This document shows, in pieces, positions 46,287 to 55,485 of a stretch of DNA of 64,000 nucleotides; the stretch's first letter is position 1; each line of letters begins with the position of its first letter. A program made the position numbers and the translations under genes. The notes below the pieces were generated by a model that worked only from the letters and a program-made list of their open reading frames with translations, searched no databases and was not told the origin of the DNA. Source of the stretch: Chitinophaga sp. YR627 (GTDB lineage: Bacteria; Bacteroidota; Bacteroidia; Chitinophagales; Chitinophagaceae); the NCBI RefSeq assembly GCF_900114995.1, contig NZ_FOUX01000003.1, forward strand, positions 186,001-250,000, read 5' to 3'.

Positions 46287-47672
46287 TTACTGAATAAAAC
46301 TGCTGTTGATGGTGGTGCCATCCAGCTTTATCTGGTAAGGCCATTGCTCGTCATTACTATCATTATTATCATTTAAATGTTCCCAGTGCTCAGTAGGAGC
46401 ACCGCTAACTATCAACCATAGAAAGGCTGTATTGGCAGGAACTGTGTAGTTTACATCTCCATTAGTATTGTTATATGTGCTGCCATAGACACGGCTGCCA
46501 TCTGTTTTTACCGCCAGGAAACCATATCTCCATCCAGCCTTATCGATCTTAATACTTCTGAATCCGGTTTGTCCGGCAATACCTTTAAATTGTAAACGGA
46601 CTGTTGTTCCCGCTGCAGGCACATTTAATCTGATAGCATTATATCCATAGTTCTGCGGACAAACTTCAGGACTGATCGTATACCAGCCATTCGCAGCCGT
46701 ATTCAGCTTTGAAATATGCTGATTTGCATACTGACTGGCAACACTCCTGATCCTCGATATATCCCAGGTCACAAACTTTCTGTAGGCATCAAACAGTTCA
46801 TCATTGAACGCCTGCTGATCAACCTGGGCAAGCCGTTTATATGTGGTAACAGCATCTTCACCACGTCTGGCGCCTTTCCATAATTTCGCGACAAAATCCT
46901 TCCCCCGTTTATCAGACCAGTACTCCAATACAAAAGGAGAGTGGTATTGATTGATCTCATGCAGAAATGCGTAATTAGTATACTTCATAAATGCCTGCAA
47001 ATGATAATTCTCAAAAGTCAGCCATTGGGGATATACCTGCCAGAGCATATACTGCGAGGTCATTTCAAATATCGTCTGACCATTACTTCCCTGCGGTGAA
47101 CTGGAATAGCCCCAGTTACCATCCGACTGTACATAATACTGGAATACATGTCCTAATTCATGTGCCACAGCACCAAACGGATAAGTATTAATACGGGGAG
47201 GCGTTACCCAGAGTATACCGACCTTATTCTCTGCGCCGCCGCCATAGGCAGTCCCGTCGGTGGAGTTGGTAACATATATCAGTGCCTTCAGACTATCTGA
47301 AACAGACCTGCCTTTGTCAACAAATTTTAGCGTATCCGTATAGTATTGGAAAAAGCGTTCACACTCTGTTAGTATCTGTGTGATGTCAAATCGTTTATTA
47401 GGGTCTGTATTGGTAGCCGGAGTGGCGCCAAAATCCTTTGCCCAGAATGCTACAAAATCGGCCGATTCGGCCTTTCGCTGATTGCTGTAAAGGCTTGCGT
47501 CATTGTTGTAATCATTATTAGCAGGGACATTCCAGATCACCTTTGGAATGTATACTTTTTTCACAGGAGCAAGGCGCTTACCTAATGCCAGTGGTTCAGC
47601 AACATTCTTTTTTGCACAGGAATAAAAAAGGGTACTGATTGCTACAGTGAGACAGCAGATAATTTTTGTCAT
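46287..47672 (-). CDS. DUF6055-like zinc metallopeptidase lipoprotein
   Basis: 461 residues, lipoprotein signal (FYSC, Cys19). The core has AVAHELGHVFQYYV, an HExxH-like zinc motif (HELGH) with a following FEMTSQYMLWQVYPQW segment, as in DUF6055 proteins. The C-terminal 130 residues are a beta-rich module (NAIRLNVPAAGTTVRLQF). It is probably an outer-membrane-anchored protease; target unknown. Confidence 0.7.
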   Translation of the reverse strand: MTKIICCLTVAISTLFYSCAKKNVAEPLALGKRLAPVKKVYIPKVIWNVPANNDYNNDASLYSNQRKAESADFVAFWAKDFGATPATNTDPNKRFDITQILTECERFFQYYTDTLKFVDKGRSVSDSLKALIYVTNSTDGTAYGGGAENKVGILWVTPPRINTYPFGAVAHELGHVFQYYVQSDGNWGYSSSPQGSNGQTIFEMTSQYMLWQVYPQWLTFENYHLQAFMKYTNYAFLHEINQYHSPFVLEYWSDKRGKDFVAKLWKGARRGEDAVTTYKRLAQVDQQAFNDELFDAYRKFVTWDISRIRSVASQYANQHISKLNTAANGWYTISPEVCPQNYGYNAIRLNVPAAGTTVRLQFKGIAGQTGFRSIKIDKAGWRYGFLAVKTDGSRVYGSTYNNTNGDVNYTVPANTAFLWLIVSGAPTEHWEHLNDNNDSNDEQWPYQIKLDGTTINSSFIQ

Positions 47673-47893
47673 CTTTAGTTGGGTTAATGAATACTAAAAT
47701 ACCCCTCATTATAAGTCAGCATTTCATTGTATTTAACAAAGCCTGCTCAGATATTCACCTTTTATTACCCTTCTCCACAGTAAGTTAATTTCCGTCTTTC
47801 ATCGGTTAATATGCGGGTAAGTACTGGCACAAATGGACACTATTTTTGGAAATACCAGACGCGATTCTTCGACTTTCTTAAACACTATTTAGT

Positions 47894-49873
47894 ATGATCC
47901 GGCATAAGTATTTAAAGGGATTTTTGATATGTATATGCAGTTTGCTTTCAATCAACGTATTTCCTCAGTCAGTGATACTGTTATCATCTCCTGATAAAAG
48001 CCTAACCATTGAGATCAATACGAAAGATAGTCTGTCATGGAAGCTGATGAAGGGGAAGGAGATCTTAGTAGATCATGCAGTAGCAGGTATTGATATTGAG
48101 CACAAATCCTATATCGGTTTTAATGAACGTATAAAATCATTTAATAAGGTTGCTAAAAGTGAGTTGCTCCACCCGGTTGTTGCTGTAAGACAAAGCTCAA
48201 TAAAAGATGCCTTTAATGAGCTTACGATCAACCTCAAAAGCGGCAATTCCATCATTTTCCGGGCCTATGATAACGGAGTCGCCTACAGATGGGTGACCCA
48301 TTTTAAAGATTCCATCAATGTTAAAAATGAGATCGTTGATTACCAGTTCCCGGACAACAATCATGTACTATGGGGAGTAGAGGAGAACAAACAATTTCTT
48401 TCCCATTTCGAGTTATTATTCAGGGACACCACGCTGGCATCGTTTTCAACAGCAGAACATTGTGGTCTTCCCTTGTATATGTCTTCGTCTGCCGGTACAA
48501 AAATGCTTTTCTCCGAAGCCGATCTGCTGGACTATTCTAACCTGTTTTTCTTTGGTACAGGCAGTAATAAGATCACCAGTGGTTTTCCCAAAGTAATTCT
48601 GAGAGAAAGCCTGGTCAGAGACAGGGTTACCAAAATAGAAGAAATTGCTGATTACATCGCCAGGACCAATGGGACCCGTTCTTTCCCCTGGCGGCTGATC
48701 ATGGTCGCTGATGAGGATAAGGGACTACTCGAAAACAACCTTGTGTATCAGCTGGCATCACCCAATATTCTCAAAGAAACAGACTGGATCCTACCCGGGA
48801 AAGCATCCTGGGACTGGTGGAATGCAAATAACATCTACGGCGTCGACTTCCGGTCCGGCATCAATAACCAGACCTACAAATATTATATCGATTTTGCTGC
48901 GAGATTCGGTCTGGAGTACATCATCCTGGATGAAGGCTGGTCAAGATCGACCTGGGATATCACCCATCCCAGGGATTCCATCAACGTACCGGACCTGGTT
49001 GCTTACGGCAAAACAAAGCAGGTAGCTGTCATTTTATGGACGCTCTGGCAGCCGATGGATAAGGATATGGACAATGTGCTGGCTACTTATGAGAAATGGG
49101 GTGTAAAGGGTATTAAAGTCGATTTTATGGCCCGTGCCGATCAGTATATGGTCAATTTCTACGAACGCCTGTCCGCAAAAGCCGCAGCACATCATTTACT
49201 GGTAGACCTGCATGGCGCCTATAAACCGGTGGGGTTGAACAGGCGGTATCCCAATATTATCTCTTACGAGGGAGTAAGGGGACTGGAAAATTATAAATGG
49301 AGTGATGATGAAGCAACACCTCCACATGAAGTGACACTGCCATTTACCCGGATGGTATTAGGCGCAATGGATTTCACCCCGGGCGCTATGCGTAATGCTA
49401 CTAAAAAAGACTTTCATGCCGATTTTGATGCCCCAATGAGTCAGGGAACCCGGGCGCATCAGGTAGCCATGTACGCGGTTTATGAAAGTCCGTTGCAGAT
49501 GCTGGCAGATAACCCTTCCAACTATCTGCAGGATACTGCCTGTACGCGTTTTATTGCGACTTTTCCTACTACCTGGGACACGACCATTGCACTGGAGGGA
49601 AGGATCAAAGCATACGTGGCCATTGCCCGTAAAAAGGGGAAACAGTGGTTTATAGGCGCGATGACGGACTGGAGTTCGCGGGACCTGACATTACATCTGG
49701 ACTTCCTGGAGCCCGGAAAGCAATACAAAGTAAAAATACTGGCTGATGGAATAAATGCTGACAGGTTTGCGGAAGATTACCGGCTTTCTGAAGCTGTATG
49801 GCAAAAAGGGCAGCAGGTACCGGTACACATGCAGGCAGGAGGAGGCTGGTCTGCTATTCTGACGGAGGAGTAG
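47894..49873 (+). CDS. Glycoside hydrolase family 97 enzyme, probably retaining alpha-galactosidase type
   Basis: 659 residues with a signal peptide (1-25). N-terminal super-sandwich, then a barrel with IILDEGWSRSTWDI, VILWTLWQPMD, GVKGIKVDFMARADQ and ISYEGVRGLENYKW, and a C-terminal sandwich. GH97 splits into inverting (SusB-like) and retaining members; the Asp in KVDFM at the nucleophile position of retaining GH97 and the Glu in SYEGVRG as acid/base suggest the retaining, alpha-galactosidase-like branch. It acts on oligosaccharides in the periplasm. Confidence 0.88.
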   Translation: MIRHKYLKGFLICICSLLSINVFPQSVILLSSPDKSLTIEINTKDSLSWKLMKGKEILVDHAVAGIDIEHKSYIGFNERIKSFNKVAKSELLHPVVAVRQSSIKDAFNELTINLKSGNSIIFRAYDNGVAYRWVTHFKDSINVKNEIVDYQFPDNNHVLWGVEENKQFLSHFELLFRDTTLASFSTAEHCGLPLYMSSSAGTKMLFSEADLLDYSNLFFFGTGSNKITSGFPKVILRESLVRDRVTKIEEIADYIARTNGTRSFPWRLIMVADEDKGLLENNLVYQLASPNILKETDWILPGKASWDWWNANNIYGVDFRSGINNQTYKYYIDFAARFGLEYIILDEGWSRSTWDITHPRDSINVPDLVAYGKTKQVAVILWTLWQPMDKDMDNVLATYEKWGVKGIKVDFMARADQYMVNFYERLSAKAAAHHLLVDLHGAYKPVGLNRRYPNIISYEGVRGLENYKWSDDEATPPHEVTLPFTRMVLGAMDFTPGAMRNATKKDFHADFDAPMSQGTRAHQVAMYAVYESPLQMLADNPSNYLQDTACTRFIATFPTTWDTTIALEGRIKAYVAIARKKGKQWFIGAMTDWSSRDLTLHLDFLEPGKQYKVKILADGINADRFAEDYRLSEAVWQKGQQVPVHMQAGGGWSAILTEE

Positions 49874-50029
49874 CCTGAACTTCCAGTAATTTACCGGCGA
49901 TCAGACAATGGGCAGCAATAGGCATAATTCCCTTTTTCCATAGTATACCGGGGCATAAAACTATGCTTAAGCTGTCTATAATCGTTAAATTTGAAGAACG
50001 CCCTACCGAAGCCGGTAATAACGACAACC

Positions 50030-51091
50030 ATGACCCTGGGAAACAATTTACTCTTTTTCTTCAGTACCCTTGGCGCATTTAATGCGCTCATTATTGGCAT
50101 CTATTTCCTTTGCTTCACTGCAAAGAAAAATCTGTCCAATTACTTGCTTGGCGCCCTGCTGATTGTATTGAGCATCCGCGTGGGGAAGTCCGTCGCCTAT
50201 TTTTTTGACTATAATATACCAAGGATAATCCTGCAAATCGGATTAACCGCCTGTCTGTTCATTGGACCGTTTTTATACTTCTATGTAAAAACGGAGATGC
50301 AGCAGATCCGGAAACTGCCGGTATCCTGGAAATTACAACTGACGGGCTGGTTGGCTATGATACTGATAGCGGGTCTGCCTTTCCCTTATGCCACCTTTCC
50401 ATATCTCTGGACGCATTACATTATTCCGGCCATCTATCTGCAATGGGGTATTTATATTGGTCTCACGATAACTTCACTTCACCCGCTCTTTAAAAAGATC
50501 AGGACCAGAGAGCAACTGAAACCTTTCGAGAAGTGGGTCCTGGCCATCTGTGCGACGATATCGCTGATCTTTATTGCTTATGTATGGTCTATTATGAAGA
50601 TCACCAAAGGCAGTTATATTACAGGACCTTTATACTTTTCACTGGTCACCTATCTTGCTATATGCATATTGCTCTACCGGAAAAAGGCAAATGACCTGTC
50701 TTCTTTTACAGGCCAGAAATATGGTGATAAGAAACTGAATGAGGACGACGCTGTGCAGGTGATTGCCAGATTGCAAACGGCCATGAAAGAAAAAGAGCTC
50801 TTCCGGAATCCCAATTTAAAAGTGGGAGATCTGGCTCGCGAGGTCAACATTCCCAGTCACCAGTTATCGAGGATACTGAATGACAGTCTGCAGAAAAACT
50901 TCACTCTTTTTGTAAATGAATACCGGGTAAATGCGGCCTGTAAAATGCTGTCCCGCCAGACCAATTTCACCATAGAAGCGGTTGGAGACGAGGTGGGGTT
51001 TAATTCAAAGTCGACATTCTTCGCCACCTTCAAAAAAATTAAAGGATTGACTCCCAATGCATTTATAAAAGAAACTACTCCGGATTTGTAA
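50030..51091 (+). CDS. Membrane-bound AraC-family regulator (7-TM sensor)
   Basis: About 353 residues from the ATG at 50030 (a TTG at 49991 opens the frame earlier). Seven hydrophobic helices (1-225) are followed by an AraC HTH domain (LKVGDLAREVNIPSHQLSRILNDSLQKNFTLF; IEAVGDEVGFNSKSTFFATFKKIKGLTPNAF). Probably senses a membrane or periplasmic signal. 76 bp before the serine hydrolase, which may be its target. Confidence 0.88.
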   Translation: MTLGNNLLFFFSTLGAFNALIIGIYFLCFTAKKNLSNYLLGALLIVLSIRVGKSVAYFFDYNIPRIILQIGLTACLFIGPFLYFYVKTEMQQIRKLPVSWKLQLTGWLAMILIAGLPFPYATFPYLWTHYIIPAIYLQWGIYIGLTITSLHPLFKKIRTREQLKPFEKWVLAICATISLIFIAYVWSIMKITKGSYITGPLYFSLVTYLAICILLYRKKANDLSSFTGQKYGDKKLNEDDAVQVIARLQTAMKEKELFRNPNLKVGDLAREVNIPSHQLSRILNDSLQKNFTLFVNEYRVNAACKMLSRQTNFTIEAVGDEVGFNSKSTFFATFKKIKGLTPNAFIKETTPDL

Positions 51092-51166
51092 ATCCGTACT
51101 AATGTCTGCTCATCCGGAAGCTCCCTAAAAACATAAAAATGCACCTTTGGCTAAACGCCTTTTTTC

Positions 51167-52975
51167 ATGAAAAAGATAGCCCTGTTACTGAGTTTATTTT
51201 CTATCAGTTTTCCTGCATTTTGCCAGGATACTTCTACCGAAAAACAACTAATTAAAAAGACGATCGAACTGTATTTCGATGGCTGGGCGACAGGAGATAC
51301 GACTAAATTAGGAAAGGCGATGCATGCTTCCTGTCACCTGAAAAATTACCGGGATGGGAAATTTACAGTGTATACACGAGAGCAGTATCTGAGTTTCTTC
51401 AAGCCCCGTCCTGTTCCACCTAACCTGCAAACCCGTATTATCAGCCTGGATGTTACCAATAACATGGGTAGCGCCAAAGTAGAGATCAGTACAGAGAAAG
51501 ACCTGTTTACGGACTACTTCAATCTGATGAAAACAGACGAAGGGTGGGTCATTGCGGACAAAGTATCCACCAGGACGCCACATATCACAGGGGACGCTTG
51601 TACAGCGGCAGGAAGGAGGGTAGACTCCCTGTTTGCCGTTTATAACTCACAGACACCCGGCGCCGCCGTAGCCATAGTAAAGGATGGGAAAGTGGTTTTT
51701 CAGAAAGGCTATGGCATGGCCGACCTGGAACATGATATCCCCATCACACCGCAGACGGTCTTTAATGTCGCTTCTGTTTCGAAACAATTTACCGCCTTCG
51801 CTACCTACCTATTAGCCAGTGAAGGCAGGATATCACTTGAGGATGATGTCCGTAAATACATACCAGAACTCCCGGACTACGGTCATGTTATCAAAATAAA
51901 GCATCTGCTCGGTCACACCAGTGGTCTGAGAGACCAGGCGGCCATCTGGTCATTAGCCGGAAGCATCTCAGGAGACATCTCGACAACCGAACAGACACTG
52001 AAATTATTAGCCAGGCAAAGAAATCTGAATTTCACACCCGGCACCGCCTTCGGTTACTGCAACACCGGTTATACCCTCCTTGCAGAGATCATACATCGCG
52101 TAAGCGGCCAATCATTTGCTACTTATACAGCGGAAAAGATATTCCGGCCACTCGGCATGACCAGCACGCAGTTCTGTGACAACTATGGCAAAGTGGTAAA
52201 AAACAAAGCGGAATCCTATGAGCTGATAAACGGCATTTATTACCACCAGCCATTGAATGTCTCTAATCCTGGTCCTTCCAATCTCCTGACTACAGTAGAA
52301 GACCTCACCAGGTGGATATTGAATTTTGAACACCCGGTAGTCGGTACGCCTGCATTAATTAAAGCCTTCAATGAGGCGTCCTACCTGGACAATGGCTCAA
52401 AAGTCATATTGCGGATAGCCGGAGACCATGACACCATCTTTCATGCAAAAGGGCAAAACCTGAGTAATTACAAAGGAGTGGAGATGATTACGCATGGAGG
52501 ACATGCGGCTGCTTTCCGGACCTTTATGGGACGTTTCCCCCATGAACAACTTGCGATTATTGCCCTTAGTAATGATGAACATAATGAAAGGCTGAATGCC
52601 AGGTGGCAGATGGCGGAGTTTTATATAAAAGATAAGCTGAAGGAAGAGTCGTCCTCTCCGGCGGCGTCCAGGCCACCAGTGCTCAAGCCTACTGTAGAAT
52701 ATACAGGGGATGTAAAGGACTTTGGAGGGGAATATTATAGCGATGAACTGGGGACGAGTTATACGTTTATTCCACGCGGAAATGTGCTTGTTATGAGACA
52801 TCTGAGATTAGATGATATTGTGTTGAAACGGGAGGGAGAGGGGAAGTTTTCAGGTGCTGGTCCGGAGACGTTTGCGTTTGAGATGGCGTTTGAGAAAGAT
52901 GAAAAGGGAGGTGTAAAGGGTTTTGTGATTTCGAATTTCGGGGTGAAAGGGTTGAGGTTTGAGAAAGTGAGGTAG
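51167..52975 (+). CDS. Secreted class C beta-lactamase-like serine hydrolase with N-terminal lumazine-binding/NTF2-like domain
   Basis: 602 residues: signal peptide (1-20), an NTF2-like domain of the Lumazine_bd_2 type (about 25-135, with MKTDEGWVIADKVS at its end), then a class C penicillin-binding/beta-lactamase fold. Active site: SVSK (203-206, SxxK), YCNTGY (YxN), and HGGH as third motif. The last 100 residues are a lipocalin-like beta-barrel appendage. Such proteins are peptidases or esterases in the cell envelope; lactamase activity is not implied. Confidence 0.85.
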   Translation: MKKIALLLSLFSISFPAFCQDTSTEKQLIKKTIELYFDGWATGDTTKLGKAMHASCHLKNYRDGKFTVYTREQYLSFFKPRPVPPNLQTRIISLDVTNNMGSAKVEISTEKDLFTDYFNLMKTDEGWVIADKVSTRTPHITGDACTAAGRRVDSLFAVYNSQTPGAAVAIVKDGKVVFQKGYGMADLEHDIPITPQTVFNVASVSKQFTAFATYLLASEGRISLEDDVRKYIPELPDYGHVIKIKHLLGHTSGLRDQAAIWSLAGSISGDISTTEQTLKLLARQRNLNFTPGTAFGYCNTGYTLLAEIIHRVSGQSFATYTAEKIFRPLGMTSTQFCDNYGKVVKNKAESYELINGIYYHQPLNVSNPGPSNLLTTVEDLTRWILNFEHPVVGTPALIKAFNEASYLDNGSKVILRIAGDHDTIFHAKGQNLSNYKGVEMITHGGHAAAFRTFMGRFPHEQLAIIALSNDEHNERLNARWQMAEFYIKDKLKEESSSPAASRPPVLKPTVEYTGDVKDFGGEYYSDELGTSYTFIPRGNVLVMRHLRLDDIVLKREGEGKFSGAGPETFAFEMAFEKDEKGGVKGFVISNFGVKGLRFEKVR

Positions 52976-53039
52976 GCGACAGCTAAAAAAGTAAAGAGTA
53001 TCTTAGTGGCTGTTACAAACATTAAGCACTCTTCGTTCA

Positions 53040-53426
53040 ATGGAGCAACAATATTGGGAACTATTCGAGACTAAAGTCCGGCTGCTCACTGAAAGGCAGC
53101 AGCGGATAATTGCGTATCAGTTTTGTTTACTTGTGGAGACGGACCTGGATGATCTGGGTAAGGGTGCGCTTATGCTTGTGCAGCAGCTTACGTCGGATCA
53201 ATTCTTATCGGAAGAGTGTGCATCTTACCGGGAGCAGTTGCAGGAAAAATTGCCAGACGAGGGCACAAGCCTGTATAGTCCTTTGATATGGGCATTAATG
53301 CCGAATACGGATAGTTATCCTGTATGGTATTCGACGGCTATTGTGGGGGGAAATATAGTTGATCTTGGGGTGAGCAGTTTTATGGAATTGACGGATTTAA
53401 CGGAGAAAATTTTGAGCGGGGTTTAA
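53040..53426 (+). CDS. Conserved hypothetical protein
   Basis: 128 residues, soluble, acidic and helical at the start (LFETKVRLLTERQQRIIAYQFCLLVETD). Not recognised. It stands just before the IS481-type element, whose left end begins about 40 bp downstream of the stop. Confidence 0.55.
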   Translation: MEQQYWELFETKVRLLTERQQRIIAYQFCLLVETDLDDLGKGALMLVQQLTSDQFLSEECASYREQLQEKLPDEGTSLYSPLIWALMPNTDSYPVWYSTAIVGGNIVDLGVSSFMELTDLTEKILSGV

Positions 53427-53464
53427 AGCCGGTATAACTGGTTATATCAAGTGTAATAGCTAAT

Positions 53465-54652
53465 ACTTGATCTGACAGATTAAGCATTTTTGGTTCATAA
53501 GATCGTCTATAAAGCTATGCATCTTTTATCAATAAAAGCCCTCAGGTTGACACTTTGACTGTACCATACAATTGATCAATCTTCTTCTCATTAGCTAGTT
53601 CTTTGCTATCTAACCAGGTTTGCATGGGCGTTTTTCCATAGCAGTAACGCCCGCTGTGGGATCGTTCTGTGTTGTAATATTGAAGCCACTTATCGAGATC
53701 TTCCTGCAAAGCATCCAATGAATCATACATTTTCTTTCTGAACGCAATGGCATAGAACTCTTCCTGCATTGTTCGGTGGAATCGTTCACAAATGCCATTG
53801 GTCTGAGGGCTTTTGGCTTTGGTTCGCGTATGATCAATATCCTCGATAGTCAAGTATAACTGGTATTCGTGATGTTCTCTGGCTCCGCAATATTCGGTTC
53901 CGCGATCCGTAAGAATACGAAGAAGATCAATTTCCTGTTCCTGATAGAAAGGTAGTACTTTATCATTGAGTACTTCCGCAGCTACTAGTGCGTTTTTCCG
54001 ATCATAAAGCTTGGCAAATCCAACTCGAGTATAGGTATCAATGAATGTCTGTTGATAAATTTTGCCTACACCCTTGATATATCCCACATAATAAGTGTCT
54101 TGTGCTCCGAGGTAGCCTGGGTGGAATGTTTCAATTTCGCCCCTGCTTTCCTGTTCTTCTTTTTTACGTTCCAGGGCTGCAACCTGGCTTTCAGTGAGGA
54201 TAATGCCATCCTGAGCAACTTTAGCTTCTAAAGCTTTTAATCGCTTCTGCATTGTCTCTAAATCATGTCGTAGCCAAACACATCGGATGCCAGCTGGGGA
54301 TACAATGGTCCCTCTTTTTCTTAATTCATTGCTGGCGCGAGATTGTCCCTGTTCAGGATGCTCAATAGCGTAAGCAACGACTGCGTCTTCGTCTTGACTG
54401 GGAATGCGATTTTTTAACAGGGGCTTACTGCGACTGATCTCTTTGAGAGCTAGTTCGCCACCCTCTTCATAAAGCTTTTGGAAACGATAAAATGAGTCCC
54501 GACTATAGCCCATAACTTTACAGGCTTCGGATACATTGCCGAGCTTCTCGGCCAACTTCAACAGACCCATCTTTGGCTGGATAATCTTTTGAGTTGTTGT
54601 CATGACTTTAATCTTTTACAATTATTAATTAACAATAACTGTCAGATTAAGT
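53465..54652. mobile_element. IS481-family insertion sequence
   Basis: About 1.2 kb around one transposase. Imperfect terminal repeats: ACTTGATCTGACAG (53465-53478) and, reversed, ACTTAATCTGACAG (54639-54652). I cannot define a target-site duplication, so exact ends are approximate. Confidence 0.7.
53542..54603 (-). CDS. IS481-family transposase
   Basis: 353 residues: HTH (LAEKLGNVSEACKVMGYSRDSFYRFQ), then a DDE domain with FIDTYTRVGFAKLYDRK (first Asp), ILTDRGTEYCG (second Asp) and GICERFHRTMQEEFY (Glu), and the usual W-LQYYNTERSHSG end. The frame is uninterrupted, so the element may be active. Confidence 0.93.
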   Translation of the reverse strand: MTTTQKIIQPKMGLLKLAEKLGNVSEACKVMGYSRDSFYRFQKLYEEGGELALKEISRSKPLLKNRIPSQDEDAVVAYAIEHPEQGQSRASNELRKRGTIVSPAGIRCVWLRHDLETMQKRLKALEAKVAQDGIILTESQVAALERKKEEQESRGEIETFHPGYLGAQDTYYVGYIKGVGKIYQQTFIDTYTRVGFAKLYDRKNALVAAEVLNDKVLPFYQEQEIDLLRILTDRGTEYCGAREHHEYQLYLTIEDIDHTRTKAKSPQTNGICERFHRTMQEEFYAIAFRKKMYDSLDALQEDLDKWLQYYNTERSHSGRYCYGKTPMQTWLDSKELANEKKIDQLYGTVKVST

Positions 54653-54900
54653 TTTAACTTCTACATATCAAGTAATATTTATCGCCAATTCAATGGTCTC
54701 CAAAAATTTCTTGATCAGAAAAGAAAGATTTAATTTAATGCAGGAGCTTTGCTAAAAATATTAAGGAAACATAAATAGAAAGACTGCTACAACTAATACT
54801 CGTAACTGCTTTTTTACCGAATAGGAGAACCTTATAAACATTTTTCTAACTTTTGTTAGAATTCAACGCTTGCGATTCACTTCATATACAAGATCAACTA

Positions 54901-55485
54901 TCACAGCATCGGCCAAACATCTACACCAAATTCTTCCTTAATTGCTCTGACATAAGAAACCTGGCAGTTATCATCGTTAATCAGATTAGCAAAAAAGACA
55001 TCAGCAGCCTCTCCATAAGCTTCCATGTCTGATCTTTTTCTGTTAATATATTTTTTTCTTTTCTCAGCTAGCAACAAGTCGTCCAATTTTAAAAGACTAA
55101 CCAAATTGGAGGCCTCAATATCATTTCCATTTTTTGCAAAGTAATCCCCCTGATGATAGGCGATCCTTTCTTCAAAATCTTCAGAAGTTGGATGTAGAAC
55201 TGGTTGAAATTTCTCCCATTTATTACCCTTTTCTTTATTCCATTGATTTTTTATTAGAAACCAATTGGTATAACTGTCCCCTTCAGTATTCTTAAGATTT
55301 GGATTGAAATGATCGATGTCTGAAGCATCCGCCCGACCAATATACTCATCAGTATAAGCACAGTAGCTTTTCTGCTCCTGAAGTAAATAGTCCTTGAGCT
55401 TTTTATTATGGGTAGAGTTATTAGGAATATACTTTAAGTCGTCAGCTAAAATTCCGGAATCTTCTGTTTTATTAGCCTTTCTCAT
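54901..55485 (-). CDS. ptuB: PtuB-like HNH endonuclease of a Septu-type defence pair
   Basis: 194 residues from the ATG at 55485. HNH layout: SYCAYTDEYI (about 41-49), DIDHFNPN (His59), YTNWF (74) and NKEKGNKW (83-90). In typical PtuB/TIGR02646-type proteins the finger is CAYC...CN; here the second Cys of each pair is lost (CAYT, QWN), so the zinc site is reduced, while the HNH catalytic residues remain. It is coupled to ptuA by a TGATG overlap. Annotation as Septu is by gene pair and motifs; not verified. Confidence 0.68.
   Translation of the reverse strand: MRKANKTEDSGILADDLKYIPNNSTHNKKLKDYLLQEQKSYCAYTDEYIGRADASDIDHFNPNLKNTEGDSYTNWFLIKNQWNKEKGNKWEKFQPVLHPTSEDFEERIAYHQGDYFAKNGNDIEASNLVSLLKLDDLLLAEKRKKYINRKRSDMEAYGEAADVFFANLINDDNCQVSYVRAIKEEFGVDVWPML

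Noticed and set aside
53465..54652. Target-site duplication of the IS
   Set aside because: Flanks (GATC and GATT next to TGACAG/CTGTCA) are not identical, so no duplication is claimed.
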